From NCBI RefSeq assembly GCF_003324525.1, contig NZ_QGDC01000005.1, forward strand, positions 124,001 through 188,000: a stretch of 64,000 bases of DNA, written 5' to 3'. Source of the stretch: Mucilaginibacter hurinus. GTDB taxonomy: Bacteria; Bacteroidota; Bacteroidia; Sphingobacteriales; Sphingobacteriaceae. A model generated the notes under the pieces. That model searched no databases, was not told the origin of the DNA, and worked only from the letters and a program-made list of their open reading frames with translations. Below, in pieces: positions 27,901-36,282 of the stretch. The stretch's first letter is position 1. Each line of letters begins with the position of its first letter. The translations under genes and the position numbers were made by a program.

Positions 27901-28062
27901 AATGCTATCATATTCGGCGATCTTAATGATCCTAACTCTGAACTATCAAAAGCATTAAAGAGCGAAAGGACTTATTATGTACTGCAGGAACTTAACGTAC
28001 AGCCGGGTATAGGTTACCAGGTAAAGGTTAGGAATAACATTGAAACTGAATTACAAGCTTAA
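24985..28062 (+). CDS. actB: Alternative complex III subunit ActB (iron-sulfur)
   Basis: Large (1025 aa) periplasm-facing subunit that fuses a molybdopterin-oxidoreductase-like domain, thought to lack the cofactor, with a ferredoxin domain. The N-terminus has a Tat-type motif (RRDFLKALGFG, residues about 49-60) and a possible lipobox ending TLAAC. The catalytic-like domain spans about 75-740. The iron-sulfur domain (about 755-1000) has CTGCGACIVACNVEN, CQHCDHAPCETVCPV, CVGTRYCANNCPYKVRRF, and CSFC with CAQTC, enough for four clusters (three 4Fe-4S and one 3Fe-4S are usual in this subunit). It carries electrons between the quinol site in ActC/ActF and the hemes of ActA and ActE. Confidence 0.94.
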   Translation: MDSNKKYWKGLEELNKTPEFVEKNKHEFAEPLPIEEVLSGAGLASKTPRRDFLKALGFGVGAVTLAACQKVPVHKSIPYLIKPEEVTPGVANYYTSTYNGHAILVKTREGRPIKIEGNPNDLLAGGGLSAQGQASVLDLYNSNRVKDPKINGGDAGWEQLDDFVIAQLTAIQAAGKGIRVITSTVHSPSTQAVIADFIAKYPATKHINYDAYSYSGIIRANQQSFGKAVIPHYNFDKADVIVSFAADFLGSWISGEEFTRQYVSNRGSKSLEEKKMSRHIQFESGMSVTGTNADNRFPIKLSEEGLALVALYNAISGTTLPGTKKLTSANADTAIVLAAKELLAAKGKALVVCGSNSVSKQVLVNAINSLLGSYGTTIDLDNPSNQYKGNDAEFVAFIEEAKRGEIGAALFLDANPAYDYFNRKDLKDALAKIKLKVSFSDQSDETASLCNVIAPNHHYLESWGDDNSIAGYYTVVQPTINPVYNTRQAEQSLLIWSGSTVQDYYTYVRNNWTTNLLALGGLSGEAGWESLLQTGFIKTTPATASAYAFAGDINTAAQNVITNSAALAAPEDKVEVQLYQSTGVGDGRYANNPWLQELPDAVSKVTWDNYAAIAPKYAEKLGLEEGDVVKIEANGYAVEVPVLFQPGQAQGTVSIAVGYGRTHAGMVGNGVGANVYPFSSFRGGTIHKALVASLSKTGDVSPLAQTQTHHSFEGRDVIRETTFKDYVKDPASGSGHGQHHKMYDLWENSKFEKPIHHWGMAIDLNACTGCGACIVACNVENNIPVVGKDEVRRRREMHWIRIDRYYSYANAGKKAEEVEENGTVTREKEIEKLDDLDNVTVVHQPMLCQHCDHAPCETVCPVLATVHSSEGLNQMAYNRCVGTRYCANNCPYKVRRFNWFNYWNDSRFDNYLQNEHTQLVLNPDVTTRFRGVMEKCSFCVQRIQAGKLKAKIEKRPLKDGDVKVACAQTCSANAIIFGDLNDPNSELSKALKSERTYYVLQELNVQPGIGYQVKVRNNIETELQA

Positions 28063-28090
28063 TAAATACAACAGAGATATATAAATACAT

Positions 28091-29566
28091 ATGGCATCTC
28101 ACAGCGAATCGATAATCAGGGAACCGTTAATTACCGGCAAGGATATAACCTACGCCAAGATAACTAACGACGTACTTTTCCCTGTTGAAAATAAACCCAA
28201 CAAAGCGTGGTGGATAGGTTTTACCGTAGCCGCATTAGGCGCAATGCTTTGGGTAGTTTCAATCAGCGTTACATTTTGGTACGGGTTGGGCGAATGGGGT
28301 TTAAATAAAACTGTAGGATGGGCATGGGATATCACCGGCTTCGTATGGTGGGTTGGTATCGGCCACGCAGGTACGCTTATATCCGCGGTATTATTACTGT
28401 TTCGTCAAAACTGGCGTAACTCTATTAACCGTTCGGCCGAGGCCATGACGATATTCGCTGTAATTTGCGCGGCCACTTACATTGTGGCGCACATGGGCCG
28501 TCCATGGCTGGCGTACTTTACTTTACCATTGCCAAACCAGTACGTATTATGGGTAAACTGGAACTCGGCATTGATGATGGACGTGTTCGCCATCTCAACT
28601 TACTTCTCTGTATCGTTACTGTTTTGGTACACAGGTTTATTGCCTGATATTGCTACTATACGTGACCGGGCGGTACCAGGACTTCGTCGCCGCATTTATT
28701 CCATACTGTCATTCGGTTGGACAGGTTCGGTAAAAACATGGCAGCGTTTTGAAACCGTGTCATTAATTTTAGCCGGTATATCAACCCCGCTTGTACTTTC
28801 GGTACACACCATCGTATCCTTTGACTTTGCTACGTCGTTGATGCCGGGCTGGCACACCACCATCTTCCCGCCATACTTCGTTGCGGGTGCTATCTTCTCC
28901 GGTTTTGCCATGGTGCAAACCCTGTTACTGGTAACACGTAAAGTGCTGGGCCTGGAAAACTATATTACCATGTTCCACATTGAGTCGATGAACAAGATCA
29001 TCACGCTTACGGGCTCAATTGTTGGTGTGGCTTACATCACTGAATTTTTTATCGCGTGGTATTCAGGTGTTGAGTATGAGCAATACGCTTTCCTTAACCG
29101 TATGTTCGGGCCGTACTGGTGGGCTTACTGGAGCATGATGTCATGTAACGTAATATCGCCACAGCTATTTTGGTTTAAAAAGCTGCGTACTAACATTGCG
29201 TTCTCATGGGTACTGTCAATTGTAGTAAACATAGGTATGTGGTTTGAGCGTTTCGTAATTATCGTAACATCACTGCACCGCGATTATATTCCGTCAAGCT
29301 GGGTGATGTTCTACCCAAGCTGGGTTGACGTAGGCGTGTTTATCGGTTCGATAGGTGTGTTTTTCACCTTGTTCCTGTTATTCATACGCTTCCTGCCGTC
29401 AGTAGCTATGGCTGAGGTTAAATTGTTATTGAAAACATCAAGCGAGCAGGCTAAGAAAAAGCTGATTGATAGTGGCAAACTGGATAAAGAACAAGTTCAG
29501 GATTACGTAAAAGAACTAGGAAAATACGACAGTGTTGATCTGGCGGACTACCAAACACAAAAGTAA
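28091..29566 (+). CDS. actC: Alternative complex III subunit ActC (NrfD-like)
   Basis: Integral membrane quinol-binding subunit of the NrfD/PsrC family, 491 aa with about ten helices. The conserved family pieces are WWVGIGHAGTLISAVLLLFRQNWR, YIVAHMGRPWLAYFTLPLPN and the LVLSVHTIVSFDFATSLMPGWHTTIFPPYFVAGAIFSG stretch. It probably anchors ActB and forms one quinol site. A charged cytoplasmic tail follows the last helix. Its stop overlaps the actD start by one base (TAATG), so translation is likely coupled. Confidence 0.93.
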   Translation: MASHSESIIREPLITGKDITYAKITNDVLFPVENKPNKAWWIGFTVAALGAMLWVVSISVTFWYGLGEWGLNKTVGWAWDITGFVWWVGIGHAGTLISAVLLLFRQNWRNSINRSAEAMTIFAVICAATYIVAHMGRPWLAYFTLPLPNQYVLWVNWNSALMMDVFAISTYFSVSLLFWYTGLLPDIATIRDRAVPGLRRRIYSILSFGWTGSVKTWQRFETVSLILAGISTPLVLSVHTIVSFDFATSLMPGWHTTIFPPYFVAGAIFSGFAMVQTLLLVTRKVLGLENYITMFHIESMNKIITLTGSIVGVAYITEFFIAWYSGVEYEQYAFLNRMFGPYWWAYWSMMSCNVISPQLFWFKKLRTNIAFSWVLSIVVNIGMWFERFVIIVTSLHRDYIPSSWVMFYPSWVDVGVFIGSIGVFFTLFLLFIRFLPSVAMAEVKLLLKTSSEQAKKKLIDSGKLDKEQVQDYVKELGKYDSVDLADYQTQK

Positions 29567-30102
29567 TGAGCAAAACAAAATTTATATTAGGCCTTTTTGA
29601 CGACCCGGACGATATGATGCACGGGATTGAGAAACTGCAAAAAAACAGTATTCCTATTTATGACGTATACTCGCCAATGCCGGTACACGGTATCGAGGCT
29701 AAGTTAGGCGTTAAGGAATCACGTTTAGGGTATGCCGCGTTTTGCTTCGGCTGCCTGGGCGCGTCGGTGATTTTTAGCATTGTATATTATACGCTGGTGC
29801 ATGACTGGCCTATGGATATTGGCGGCAAGCCAAACTTCCCTATCCCAGTTTTTGTGCCGTTTACGTTTGAGTGGACTATTCTATTCACCGCTTTTGGTAT
29901 GACGCTGACATTTTTTGCGGCGACCCACCTTTTCCCTGGCCGTGCGCCAAGGGTAATGGACCTAAGAGCTACCGACGACAGGTTTATAATAGCCATTGAT
30001 GCGAAAGGAAATGTTCCGCACGAGGATATCAACAATTTATTAAAAGAAGCAGGAGCTGTAGAAATAAAGCATAACGACAGAAAATATGTTAGCTATGAAT
30101 AA
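29566..30102 (+). CDS. actD: Alternative complex III subunit ActD (DUF3341)
   Basis: A DUF3341 protein of 178 aa, the ActD subunit found in all complete act operons. It has a soluble N-terminal part (FILGLFDDPDDMMHGIEKL, YDVYSPMPVHGIE) and two membrane helices (about 55-78 and 98-122) around a short loop, then a C-terminal soluble tail. It has no cofactor site and is thought to be structural. The start overlaps the actC stop (TAATG) and its end overlaps the start of actE by 8 bases, showing translational coupling along the operon. Confidence 0.92.
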   Translation: MSKTKFILGLFDDPDDMMHGIEKLQKNSIPIYDVYSPMPVHGIEAKLGVKESRLGYAAFCFGCLGASVIFSIVYYTLVHDWPMDIGGKPNFPIPVFVPFTFEWTILFTAFGMTLTFFAATHLFPGRAPRVMDLRATDDRFIIAIDAKGNVPHEDINNLLKEAGAVEIKHNDRKYVSYE

Positions 30103-30661
30103 GTTTAAACTATTGGGGATTACAGCAATCTCTATCGCTGCATCGGTACTTGTTACCGCATGTAAGGATAAGAGAAGCACAGGTTGGGAATACGCCCCCA
30201 ATATGTACAGGCATATAGCGTATGACCCCGATCAGGAGAACCTTAATTTTGCTGACGGCAAAACTGCACAGGTTCCGCCAAAAGGTACTATACCGGTAGG
30301 TTTTACCCGTTTTAATTACGCCAACACTAACGCCGGATATGATAGCGCAAGCCGCACCTTGGTAAGTCCGAAAGTGTATAACTTTAAAGATGGCGAAGTT
30401 TTGTATCAGCATTTTTGTGGCCCATGCCATGGTATGACGGGCCAGGGCGACGGATTAGTGGTTAAGCATGGTTACCCTGCTCCGCCTTCATATTCAACCG
30501 GCCAGTCATCGCGCGGCGGTGCTATGAAAGACCTAACAGACGGTAAAATTTATCATACAATCACATACGGCTTAAACGCAATGGGATCATACGCATCGCA
30601 GCTGTCTCCTGAAGAGCGCTGGAAAGTAGTAGCCTACGTTCGCCATTTACAAACTTTATAA
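30095..30661 (+). CDS. actE: Alternative complex III subunit ActE (monoheme cytochrome c)
   Basis: A membrane-attached monoheme cytochrome c of 188 aa. The N-terminus is a lipoprotein signal with lipobox LVTAC, so it is lipid-anchored on the periplasmic side. The heme site CGPCHG is near residue 110, and the distal ligand is probably a methionine in the NAMGSYASQLSPEERWKVVAYVRHL end region. ActE probably hands electrons from the complex to a carrier or directly to the CuA subunit encoded downstream. The ATG at 30095 is preferred; an ATG at 30086 would add three residues. Confidence 0.92.
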   Translation: MNKFKLLGITAISIAASVLVTACKDKRSTGWEYAPNMYRHIAYDPDQENLNFADGKTAQVPPKGTIPVGFTRFNYANTNAGYDSASRTLVSPKVYNFKDGEVLYQHFCGPCHGMTGQGDGLVVKHGYPAPPSYSTGQSSRGGAMKDLTDGKIYHTITYGLNAMGSYASQLSPEERWKVVAYVRHLQTL

Positions 30662-30671
30662 TATTATATTA

Positions 30672-31961
30672 ATGGGTACTCATACTGATATTAACCAACA
30701 ATATGAATTTTCAGGAAAGATAAAAACCTGGAGTTTAATAGCTATTGTTATAGGTGTAGTTGGTGTTCTATACGGTTTCCTTATCGATCCGAGCGATATT
30801 GCCGTACAGCGTACTTTCAGCAACCTGCTGCTTATGTCATACTATTTTGCCTGTGTTTGTATTGCAGCGGTTTTCTTTTTATCGTATCAATATCTGGCGC
30901 AGGCCGGCTGGTCGGCATCGTTATTAAGATTGCCGCAGGCTATGGCTAAGGTGTTACCGATAGCTGCTGTTATTTTAGTAGTAGTTATTGTTGCAGGCTT
31001 GTTCACTACGCATGAAGTTGTGGTTGACGGGGTAAAAGAACATGCACCATATTTATATGCACATTGGGCTACTCATGGGTTAACCGATCCGGCAAGTGCT
31101 AATTACGACCCTATAATTGCAGGTAAATCGGGCTTACTTAACATTTACACTTTCCTGGGCTTACTACTGTTATTCCTGATAGCTTACACGGTATCAGGGC
31201 TTAAACTTGTAAAATTTTCAAATGACGAGGACGAGCGCGGTGGTATGTTTAACTACAACAAAAGCTTTAAAGTAGCTGCTATATTCCTGTTAATATTTGG
31301 CTTCACTTTTCCCGTTTTCGCTTTTGATACCATCATGTCATTAGATGCGCATTGGTTTTCAACCATGTTTGGCTGGTATAACCTGGCAGCCATGCACGTA
31401 AGCGGATTAGCTATCATTGTTCTGTTTTTAATATACCTGCGTAAAAAGGGTTATATGCAATGGGTTAGCCAGGATCACCTGCACAACCTGGGTCAGCTGA
31501 TGTTTGGTTTCTCTATCTTTTGGACATATGTATGGTTCGGCCAATTCTTCCTGATATGGTACGCCAACTTACCTGAAGAAACAGTTTACTTTTATAAAAG
31601 GTGGGAGCCGGAGTACAAGTTTTGGTTTTGGTTAAATCTTGTGTTAAACTTCCTTGCGCCGTTATTACTGTTAATGTCTCGCGACGCTAAGCGTTTAACC
31701 GCCAGGCTTAAAATAACAGCTATTATCCTAATCATCGGTCACTGGCTTGATTATTATATAATGATAATGCCCGGAACAATGCACTATCATGAAGGCCATA
31801 CGCCTCACCTTTGGGAGCAGTTTGGCATACAGGAAGTATCGATAGCTGTTGGATTTGGCGGATTATTGATTTATTTGACGCTAAGCGCGTTAAGCAAGTT
31901 TAAGTCGCTTGTGCCTAAAAAGCACCCATTCCTTGATGAGAGCTTACATCATCACATATAA
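30672..31961 (+). CDS. actF: Alternative complex III subunit ActF
   Basis: A second large membrane subunit of the complex, 429 aa with about ten helices and distantly related to ActC. Features include the N-terminal helix after TWSLIAIVIGVVGVLYGFL, the SLDAHWFSTMFGWYNLAAMHVSG stretch (typical quinol:cytochrome c oxidoreductase sequence) and the LGQLMFGFSIFWTYVWFGQFFLIWYANLPEE region, then a His-rich C-terminus. Together with ActC it builds the membrane core. The next gene, coxB, starts 50 bases later behind a candidate internal promoter. Confidence 0.92.
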   Translation: MGTHTDINQQYEFSGKIKTWSLIAIVIGVVGVLYGFLIDPSDIAVQRTFSNLLLMSYYFACVCIAAVFFLSYQYLAQAGWSASLLRLPQAMAKVLPIAAVILVVVIVAGLFTTHEVVVDGVKEHAPYLYAHWATHGLTDPASANYDPIIAGKSGLLNIYTFLGLLLLFLIAYTVSGLKLVKFSNDEDERGGMFNYNKSFKVAAIFLLIFGFTFPVFAFDTIMSLDAHWFSTMFGWYNLAAMHVSGLAIIVLFLIYLRKKGYMQWVSQDHLHNLGQLMFGFSIFWTYVWFGQFFLIWYANLPEETVYFYKRWEPEYKFWFWLNLVLNFLAPLLLLMSRDAKRLTARLKITAIILIIGHWLDYYIMIMPGTMHYHEGHTPHLWEQFGIQEVSIAVGFGGLLIYLTLSALSKFKSLVPKKHPFLDESLHHHI

Positions 31962-31968
31962 TAATTGT

Positions 31969-31976
31969 TAAATTTG
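31969..31976 (+). promoter_or_regulatory. Possible internal promoter before coxB
   Basis: TAAATTTG matches TAnnTTTG in the 50-bp gap between actF and coxB. The -33 region is poor, so this may be only a weak or chance promoter that would allow oxidase expression separate from the act genes. Confidence 0.35.
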
Positions 31977-32011
31977 CACTCTAAATAAAAGAATACCAAA
32001 CAAGCAGTAAA

Positions 32012-33220
32012 ATGGCATTCAACAAACTAATAAATTCTAAAAAAATACTTTCGCTGTTCGCGATGCTTACCCTGTTTGGCACCAATGTGCTGATGGCCGC
32101 CCAGGAGGCAGCAGCAGATGCAACAACAGCTGCAACTTCACAATCAGGTGATAAACCGGATGTGTGGACAGGGGTTTTCTATTACGTACTGCTATTTTTC
32201 ATAGTGTGTATCATAGTTGCTGTTATTGGTAAAATATTAAAGGTTTACGATTTAACCCAGCAAATTCAACGCAAAAAGCCACTTAACTGGAACAATGTTA
32301 TGGGCGTGCTTTTTGCCATATTCTTGATTTTAGGTGCGATAGGTACGTATTGGTCATTTACCGTACATGGAAAAATGACCCTGCCTGATGCTACATCACT
32401 ACATGGTGTAAAAATAGACACCATGTTTACCGTAACTACGGTAATTACTTTAATAGTGTTTATCATCACTCAGATATTGCTGTTCACCTTTGCATTTAAA
32501 TACAGGGGATCTGATAAGCGCAAGGCTACTTATTATCCGCACAACAACACGATTGAAGCCGTTTGGACGATAGTACCCGCCATTGTACTTACTGTATTGG
32601 TAGTGTTTGGCTTTACAACATGGCAAAAAATAACCAATAGTGTTGATGCTAAAGACGAGCCGGCCTCAATTGACATTGACATTACAGGCCATCAGTTTGC
32701 CTGGGAATTGCGCTATCCGGGTACGGATGGAAAATTAGGTAAAATGAAGTATACGCTGGTAACGCCAAGCAATAAAGTAGGTGTTGATTTTAAAGATAAA
32801 TATAGCTTTGATGACCTGGTGGCTGATACACTAGTATTACCTGTAAATAAATCTATTCGTTTAAATATACATTCTCAGGATATTATTCATAGCGTATATA
32901 TGCCGCACTTTAGGGTTCAGTTAAACGCTGTACCGGGACTACCAACCTTTTTCAAATTTACGCCTACGCTTACTACCCGCCAAATGAAAGCAAAAGAGGG
33001 TAATCCTAAATTTGAATACTTGTTATACTGCAATAAGATATGTGGTGGCGGACACTACAATATGCAAAAAGTAGTAGTTGTTGTTACAGAAGCCGAATAT
33101 CAAAAATGGCTTGCAAGTCAAAAGCCATATTTAAACGAGCAGCTTAAAAAGGATTTGAAACTTGCTGATGCAACGCAGGTTTCAGGTGAGGAAAACAACA
33201 AATTAGCGTCAAATAATTAA
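32012..33220 (+). CDS. coxB: Cytochrome c oxidase subunit II (CuA)
   Basis: Accepts electrons and passes them to heme a through the binuclear CuA centre. The 402-aa protein is longer than usual because of an N-terminal signal-like segment, an Ala/Thr-rich piece and an extra membrane helix (WTGVFYYVLLFFIVCIIVAVIG) before the two standard helices. The cupredoxin domain has HQFAWELRYPG, the CuA ligands in YCNKICGGGHYNM and HSVYMPHFRVQ. No heme c motif is fused to the C-terminus, so this is not a classic caa3 subunit II with a fused cytochrome. coxA follows after 20 bases. Confidence 0.95.
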   Translation: MAFNKLINSKKILSLFAMLTLFGTNVLMAAQEAAADATTAATSQSGDKPDVWTGVFYYVLLFFIVCIIVAVIGKILKVYDLTQQIQRKKPLNWNNVMGVLFAIFLILGAIGTYWSFTVHGKMTLPDATSLHGVKIDTMFTVTTVITLIVFIITQILLFTFAFKYRGSDKRKATYYPHNNTIEAVWTIVPAIVLTVLVVFGFTTWQKITNSVDAKDEPASIDIDITGHQFAWELRYPGTDGKLGKMKYTLVTPSNKVGVDFKDKYSFDDLVADTLVLPVNKSIRLNIHSQDIIHSVYMPHFRVQLNAVPGLPTFFKFTPTLTTRQMKAKEGNPKFEYLLYCNKICGGGHYNMQKVVVVVTEAEYQKWLASQKPYLNEQLKKDLKLADATQVSGEENNKLASNN

Positions 33221-33240
33221 TATATATAGAATTAGCGATT

Positions 33241-35124
33241 ATGTCAACATTATCAGTTCAGGATCACGGAGTACATCACGACGAACACGGTCACGAACAT
33301 CATCATGATACCTTCCTGTCTAAATATATATTTAGCATGGACCATAAGATGATTGCCAAGCAATTCCTGATAACAGGTATTCTAATGGCAGTTGTCGCCA
33401 TGATATTATCTATCTTATTCAGGATCCAACTGGCCTATCCTGATAAAGCTTTCCCGTTAATGGAAGTATTGCTGGGCCGTTTTGCACCCGGCGGATTAAT
33501 GGATCCAAATTTTTACCTGTCCCTGGTTACCATTCACGGTACCATCATGGTATTCTTTGTACTAACAGCTGGCTTAAGCGGAACATTCAGTAACCTGCTT
33601 ATTCCATTACAGGTAGGCGCGCGTGATATGGCTTCGCCTTTCATGAATATGCTTTCTTACTGGTTTTTCTTTTTGGCCAGTGTTATCATGTTAGGATCGT
33701 TTTTTGTTGAAAAAGGACCTGCCGGACCGGGTTGGACTATTTATCCCCCTTTATCGGCCTTACCTAAAGCTATGCCTGGTTCTGATATGGGTATGACGTT
33801 GTGGTTGATAAGTATGGTGCTTTTTGTGGCATCATCTCTAATGGGCGGCATTAACTACGTTAGTACCGTGTTAAATATGCGTACCAAAGGTATGGATCTC
33901 TGGAAAATGCCTTTAACAGTATGGGCTTTCTTCCTTACAGCTATCTGCGGGGTGTTGGCATTCCCGGTACTGGTTGCCGGCGTGGTATTGTTGATATTTG
34001 ACAGAAGCTTTGGTACTAGCTTTTATTTATCTGACATTGTATTAGGCGGTGTGCCGCAATCATTTGAAGGCGGAAGCCCTATATTATTCCAGCATTTGTT
34101 CTGGTTCTTGGGTCACCCGGAGGTTTATATTGTAATTATGCCTGCGCTGGGTATCTCGTCAGAGATTATTGCTACCAATTCACGCAAGCCAATCTTCGGT
34201 TACCATGCAATGGTATACTCGCTGATAGGCATTACCGTATTGTCATTTATTGTATGGGGTCACCATATGTTTGTTACGGGTATGAATCCGTTTTTGGGTG
34301 GTGTGTTTATGATCACTACGTTGATCATCGCGGTGCCGTCGGCGGTAAAAACGTTTAACTATCTGGCCACTTTATGGCGCGGTAACATCAGGTTTACCCC
34401 TGCAATGTTATTCGCTATCGGCTTGGTTTCATTCTTTATTTCAGGTGGCTTAACAGGTATATTCCTGGGTAACGCCGCTCTTGATATCAACTTACACGAT
34501 ACTTATTTCGTGGTTGCGCACTTCCACCTTGTAATGGGTTCTGCAGCTATATTTGGTATGCTTGCCGGTGTTTATCACTGGTTTCCTAAGATGTTCGGTC
34601 GTTTAATGGACGAAAGACTAGGATACCTTCACTTCTGGCTTACTTTCGCCGGTGCTTACCTTGTATTTTTCCCAATGCACTTCATGGGTCTGGACGGTGT
34701 TCCGCGTAGGTATTATGCCTTTACGGAGTTTGAATCTATGGAGCGTTGGTTATCTGTAAACGTATTTATTACCTGGGCAGCTATTATAGCCGGTTTGGCA
34801 CAGGTAGCGTTCTTGTTCAATTTCTTTTATTCTATATTTTTCGGTAAAAGAAGCCCGCAAAACCCTTGGAATTCAACTACCCTTGAATGGACAGCGCCTG
34901 TTGAACACTACCATGGCAACTGGATAGGTGAAATACCAACAGTATACCGCTGGCCGTATGATTACAGCAAGCCTGGCCACGACGAGGATTTTATACCGCA
35001 AACAGTTCCGTTCTCTGAAACCATGAGCTCAAACCTGCCACATGATTTTGAAGACAACCCAGTTGGTTTAGAAGAGTACAACAAATGGACAAGCGCGCAA
35101 AAATCTAACGAAGAAGTAAAGTAA
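33241..35124 (+). CDS. coxA: Cytochrome c oxidase subunit I
   Basis: Catalytic subunit of the proton-pumping heme-copper oxidase, 627 aa with 12 core helices. The A-family ligand set is visible: heme a His in TIHGTIMVFF, CuB His and cross-linked Tyr in FLGHPEVYIVIMP, CuB HH in WGHHMFVTGMNP, and the heme a3/a pair in LHDTYFVVAHFHLVMG. The D-channel Glu is in HPEVY, and the K-channel Lys is in VPSAVKTFNY. The N-terminus carries a His-rich segment (DHGVHHDEHGHEHHHD). A strong terminator follows before ctaA. Confidence 0.97.
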   Translation: MSTLSVQDHGVHHDEHGHEHHHDTFLSKYIFSMDHKMIAKQFLITGILMAVVAMILSILFRIQLAYPDKAFPLMEVLLGRFAPGGLMDPNFYLSLVTIHGTIMVFFVLTAGLSGTFSNLLIPLQVGARDMASPFMNMLSYWFFFLASVIMLGSFFVEKGPAGPGWTIYPPLSALPKAMPGSDMGMTLWLISMVLFVASSLMGGINYVSTVLNMRTKGMDLWKMPLTVWAFFLTAICGVLAFPVLVAGVVLLIFDRSFGTSFYLSDIVLGGVPQSFEGGSPILFQHLFWFLGHPEVYIVIMPALGISSEIIATNSRKPIFGYHAMVYSLIGITVLSFIVWGHHMFVTGMNPFLGGVFMITTLIIAVPSAVKTFNYLATLWRGNIRFTPAMLFAIGLVSFFISGGLTGIFLGNAALDINLHDTYFVVAHFHLVMGSAAIFGMLAGVYHWFPKMFGRLMDERLGYLHFWLTFAGAYLVFFPMHFMGLDGVPRRYYAFTEFESMERWLSVNVFITWAAIIAGLAQVAFLFNFFYSIFFGKRSPQNPWNSTTLEWTAPVEHYHGNWIGEIPTVYRWPYDYSKPGHDEDFIPQTVPFSETMSSNLPHDFEDNPVGLEEYNKWTSAQKSNEEVK

Positions 35125-35151
35125 TTTTTAGAGAAATTACCGATTAGATAT

Positions 35152-35203
35152 ATAGGGTATCTGTACCGGAATTATTTCCCTGTTCAGATACCCTATTTTT
35201 TTA
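35152..35203 (+). terminator. Terminator after coxA
   Basis: A perfect 12-bp stem, ATAGGGTATCTG (35152-35163) with CAGATACCCTAT (35185-35196), encloses a 21-base loop and is followed by a T run (35196-35202). It ends the act-cox transcript or attenuates read-through into ctaA. Confidence 0.8.
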
Positions 35204-35220
35204 GGCAGACATAAGCGATA

Positions 35221-36282
35221 ATGAGTAGATCCACCCCGAAAAGCAAGTTTCTTAAAGTCAATTTGATAACCGTGGTTTCGCTTTTTTTAACAATACTGGC
35301 CGGAGGGGTGGTACGCAGTACCGGCTCAGGGATGGGCTGCCCTGATTGGCCTAAGTGTTTCGGTGGCTACATTCCGCCTACCCAGGTATCGCAACTACCG
35401 GATGATTATAAACAGCATTACGCCGACAAAAGGCAGGCAAAAAACGTAAAGTTTTCAAAAATGCTTGATGTTTTTGGTTATAAGGACCTCGCCCGCCGTA
35501 TCCGCGAAGATCGATCAATACTGGTGCCCGAAGAATTTAACGCTGCTAAAACCTGGACCGAGTATATTAACCGGCTGGTAGGCGCAGTTACAGGTATATT
35601 TTTAATTGTCAGTGCTATATACTCGTTTAAGTTATGGCATACCAGTAAGTGGATAACAATACTCAGTGTATTCAACGTGTTTTTGGTGGGTTTCCAGGGA
35701 TGGCTTGGTTCAATAGTGGTATCCACCAACTTGGTTGCCTGGATAGTAACCGTGCATATGCTGCTTGCGCTGGCTATATTAGCAATAACTATTTCGGCCT
35801 ATCACATAGCAAAAACTGCGGGCAGGCCACCAATACGAAAAAGAGGTTTTGTAACGGTGCTTACAGTTATAGCTTTGGTATTATCGGTTGTGCAAATTGC
35901 CATTGGCACCGAGGTAAGGGAAAAAATAGATGCTGTATCCGGACATTTAGCAGGTGGCTACCGCGACACATGGGTACAAAATGCAGGGGAGATTTTTATT
36001 AACCACCGTAACTTAGCCTGGCTGGTAATTATTGTAAACGTGCTATTATACGCACTTATACGTAAAAGTTTTTCACGACACTCATTGCATCAACAGCTAA
36101 TGAGTTTTAGTTTTCTTATTATCATGCTTCAGATAGTTACAGGTATTGTATTATCATACTGGGCTTTGCCACCCTTCGCGCAAGCATCGCATATTGTGCT
36201 GGCGAGCCTTATTTTTGGTGTGCAGTTTTATCTATTGTTAAATTTATACCGTACAGCTAATGTACAGGGAGGGCATGCATGA
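35221..36282 (+). CDS. ctaA: Heme A synthase
   Basis: Membrane enzyme (CtaA/COX15) that oxidises a methyl of heme O to the formyl of heme A, needed by CoxA. The 353-aa protein has eight helices. Seen are GGVVRSTGSGMGCPDWPKCFGGYIPP at the first helix end (Cys pair), EYINRLVGAVTGIFLIVSA with a heme-ligand His/Glu region, VVQIAIGTEVREKID and FINHRNLAWLV. It starts 18 bases after the terminator tail. Its last four bases overlap ctaB (ATGA). Confidence 0.93.
   Translation: MSRSTPKSKFLKVNLITVVSLFLTILAGGVVRSTGSGMGCPDWPKCFGGYIPPTQVSQLPDDYKQHYADKRQAKNVKFSKMLDVFGYKDLARRIREDRSILVPEEFNAAKTWTEYINRLVGAVTGIFLIVSAIYSFKLWHTSKWITILSVFNVFLVGFQGWLGSIVVSTNLVAWIVTVHMLLALAILAITISAYHIAKTAGRPPIRKRGFVTVLTVIALVLSVVQIAIGTEVREKIDAVSGHLAGGYRDTWVQNAGEIFINHRNLAWLVIIVNVLLYALIRKSFSRHSLHQQLMSFSFLIIMLQIVTGIVLSYWALPPFAQASHIVLASLIFGVQFYLLLNLYRTANVQGGHA

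Noticed and set aside
33241..33310. His-rich N-terminus of CoxA as a metal-binding addition
   Set aside because: Similar His-rich starts also occur in the subunit IV protein and are common in this phylum; nothing specific can be claimed.
35221..36282. Frameshift or fusion at the ctaA-ctaB junction
   Set aside because: The four-base ATGA overlap is ordinary translational coupling; both products are full length.
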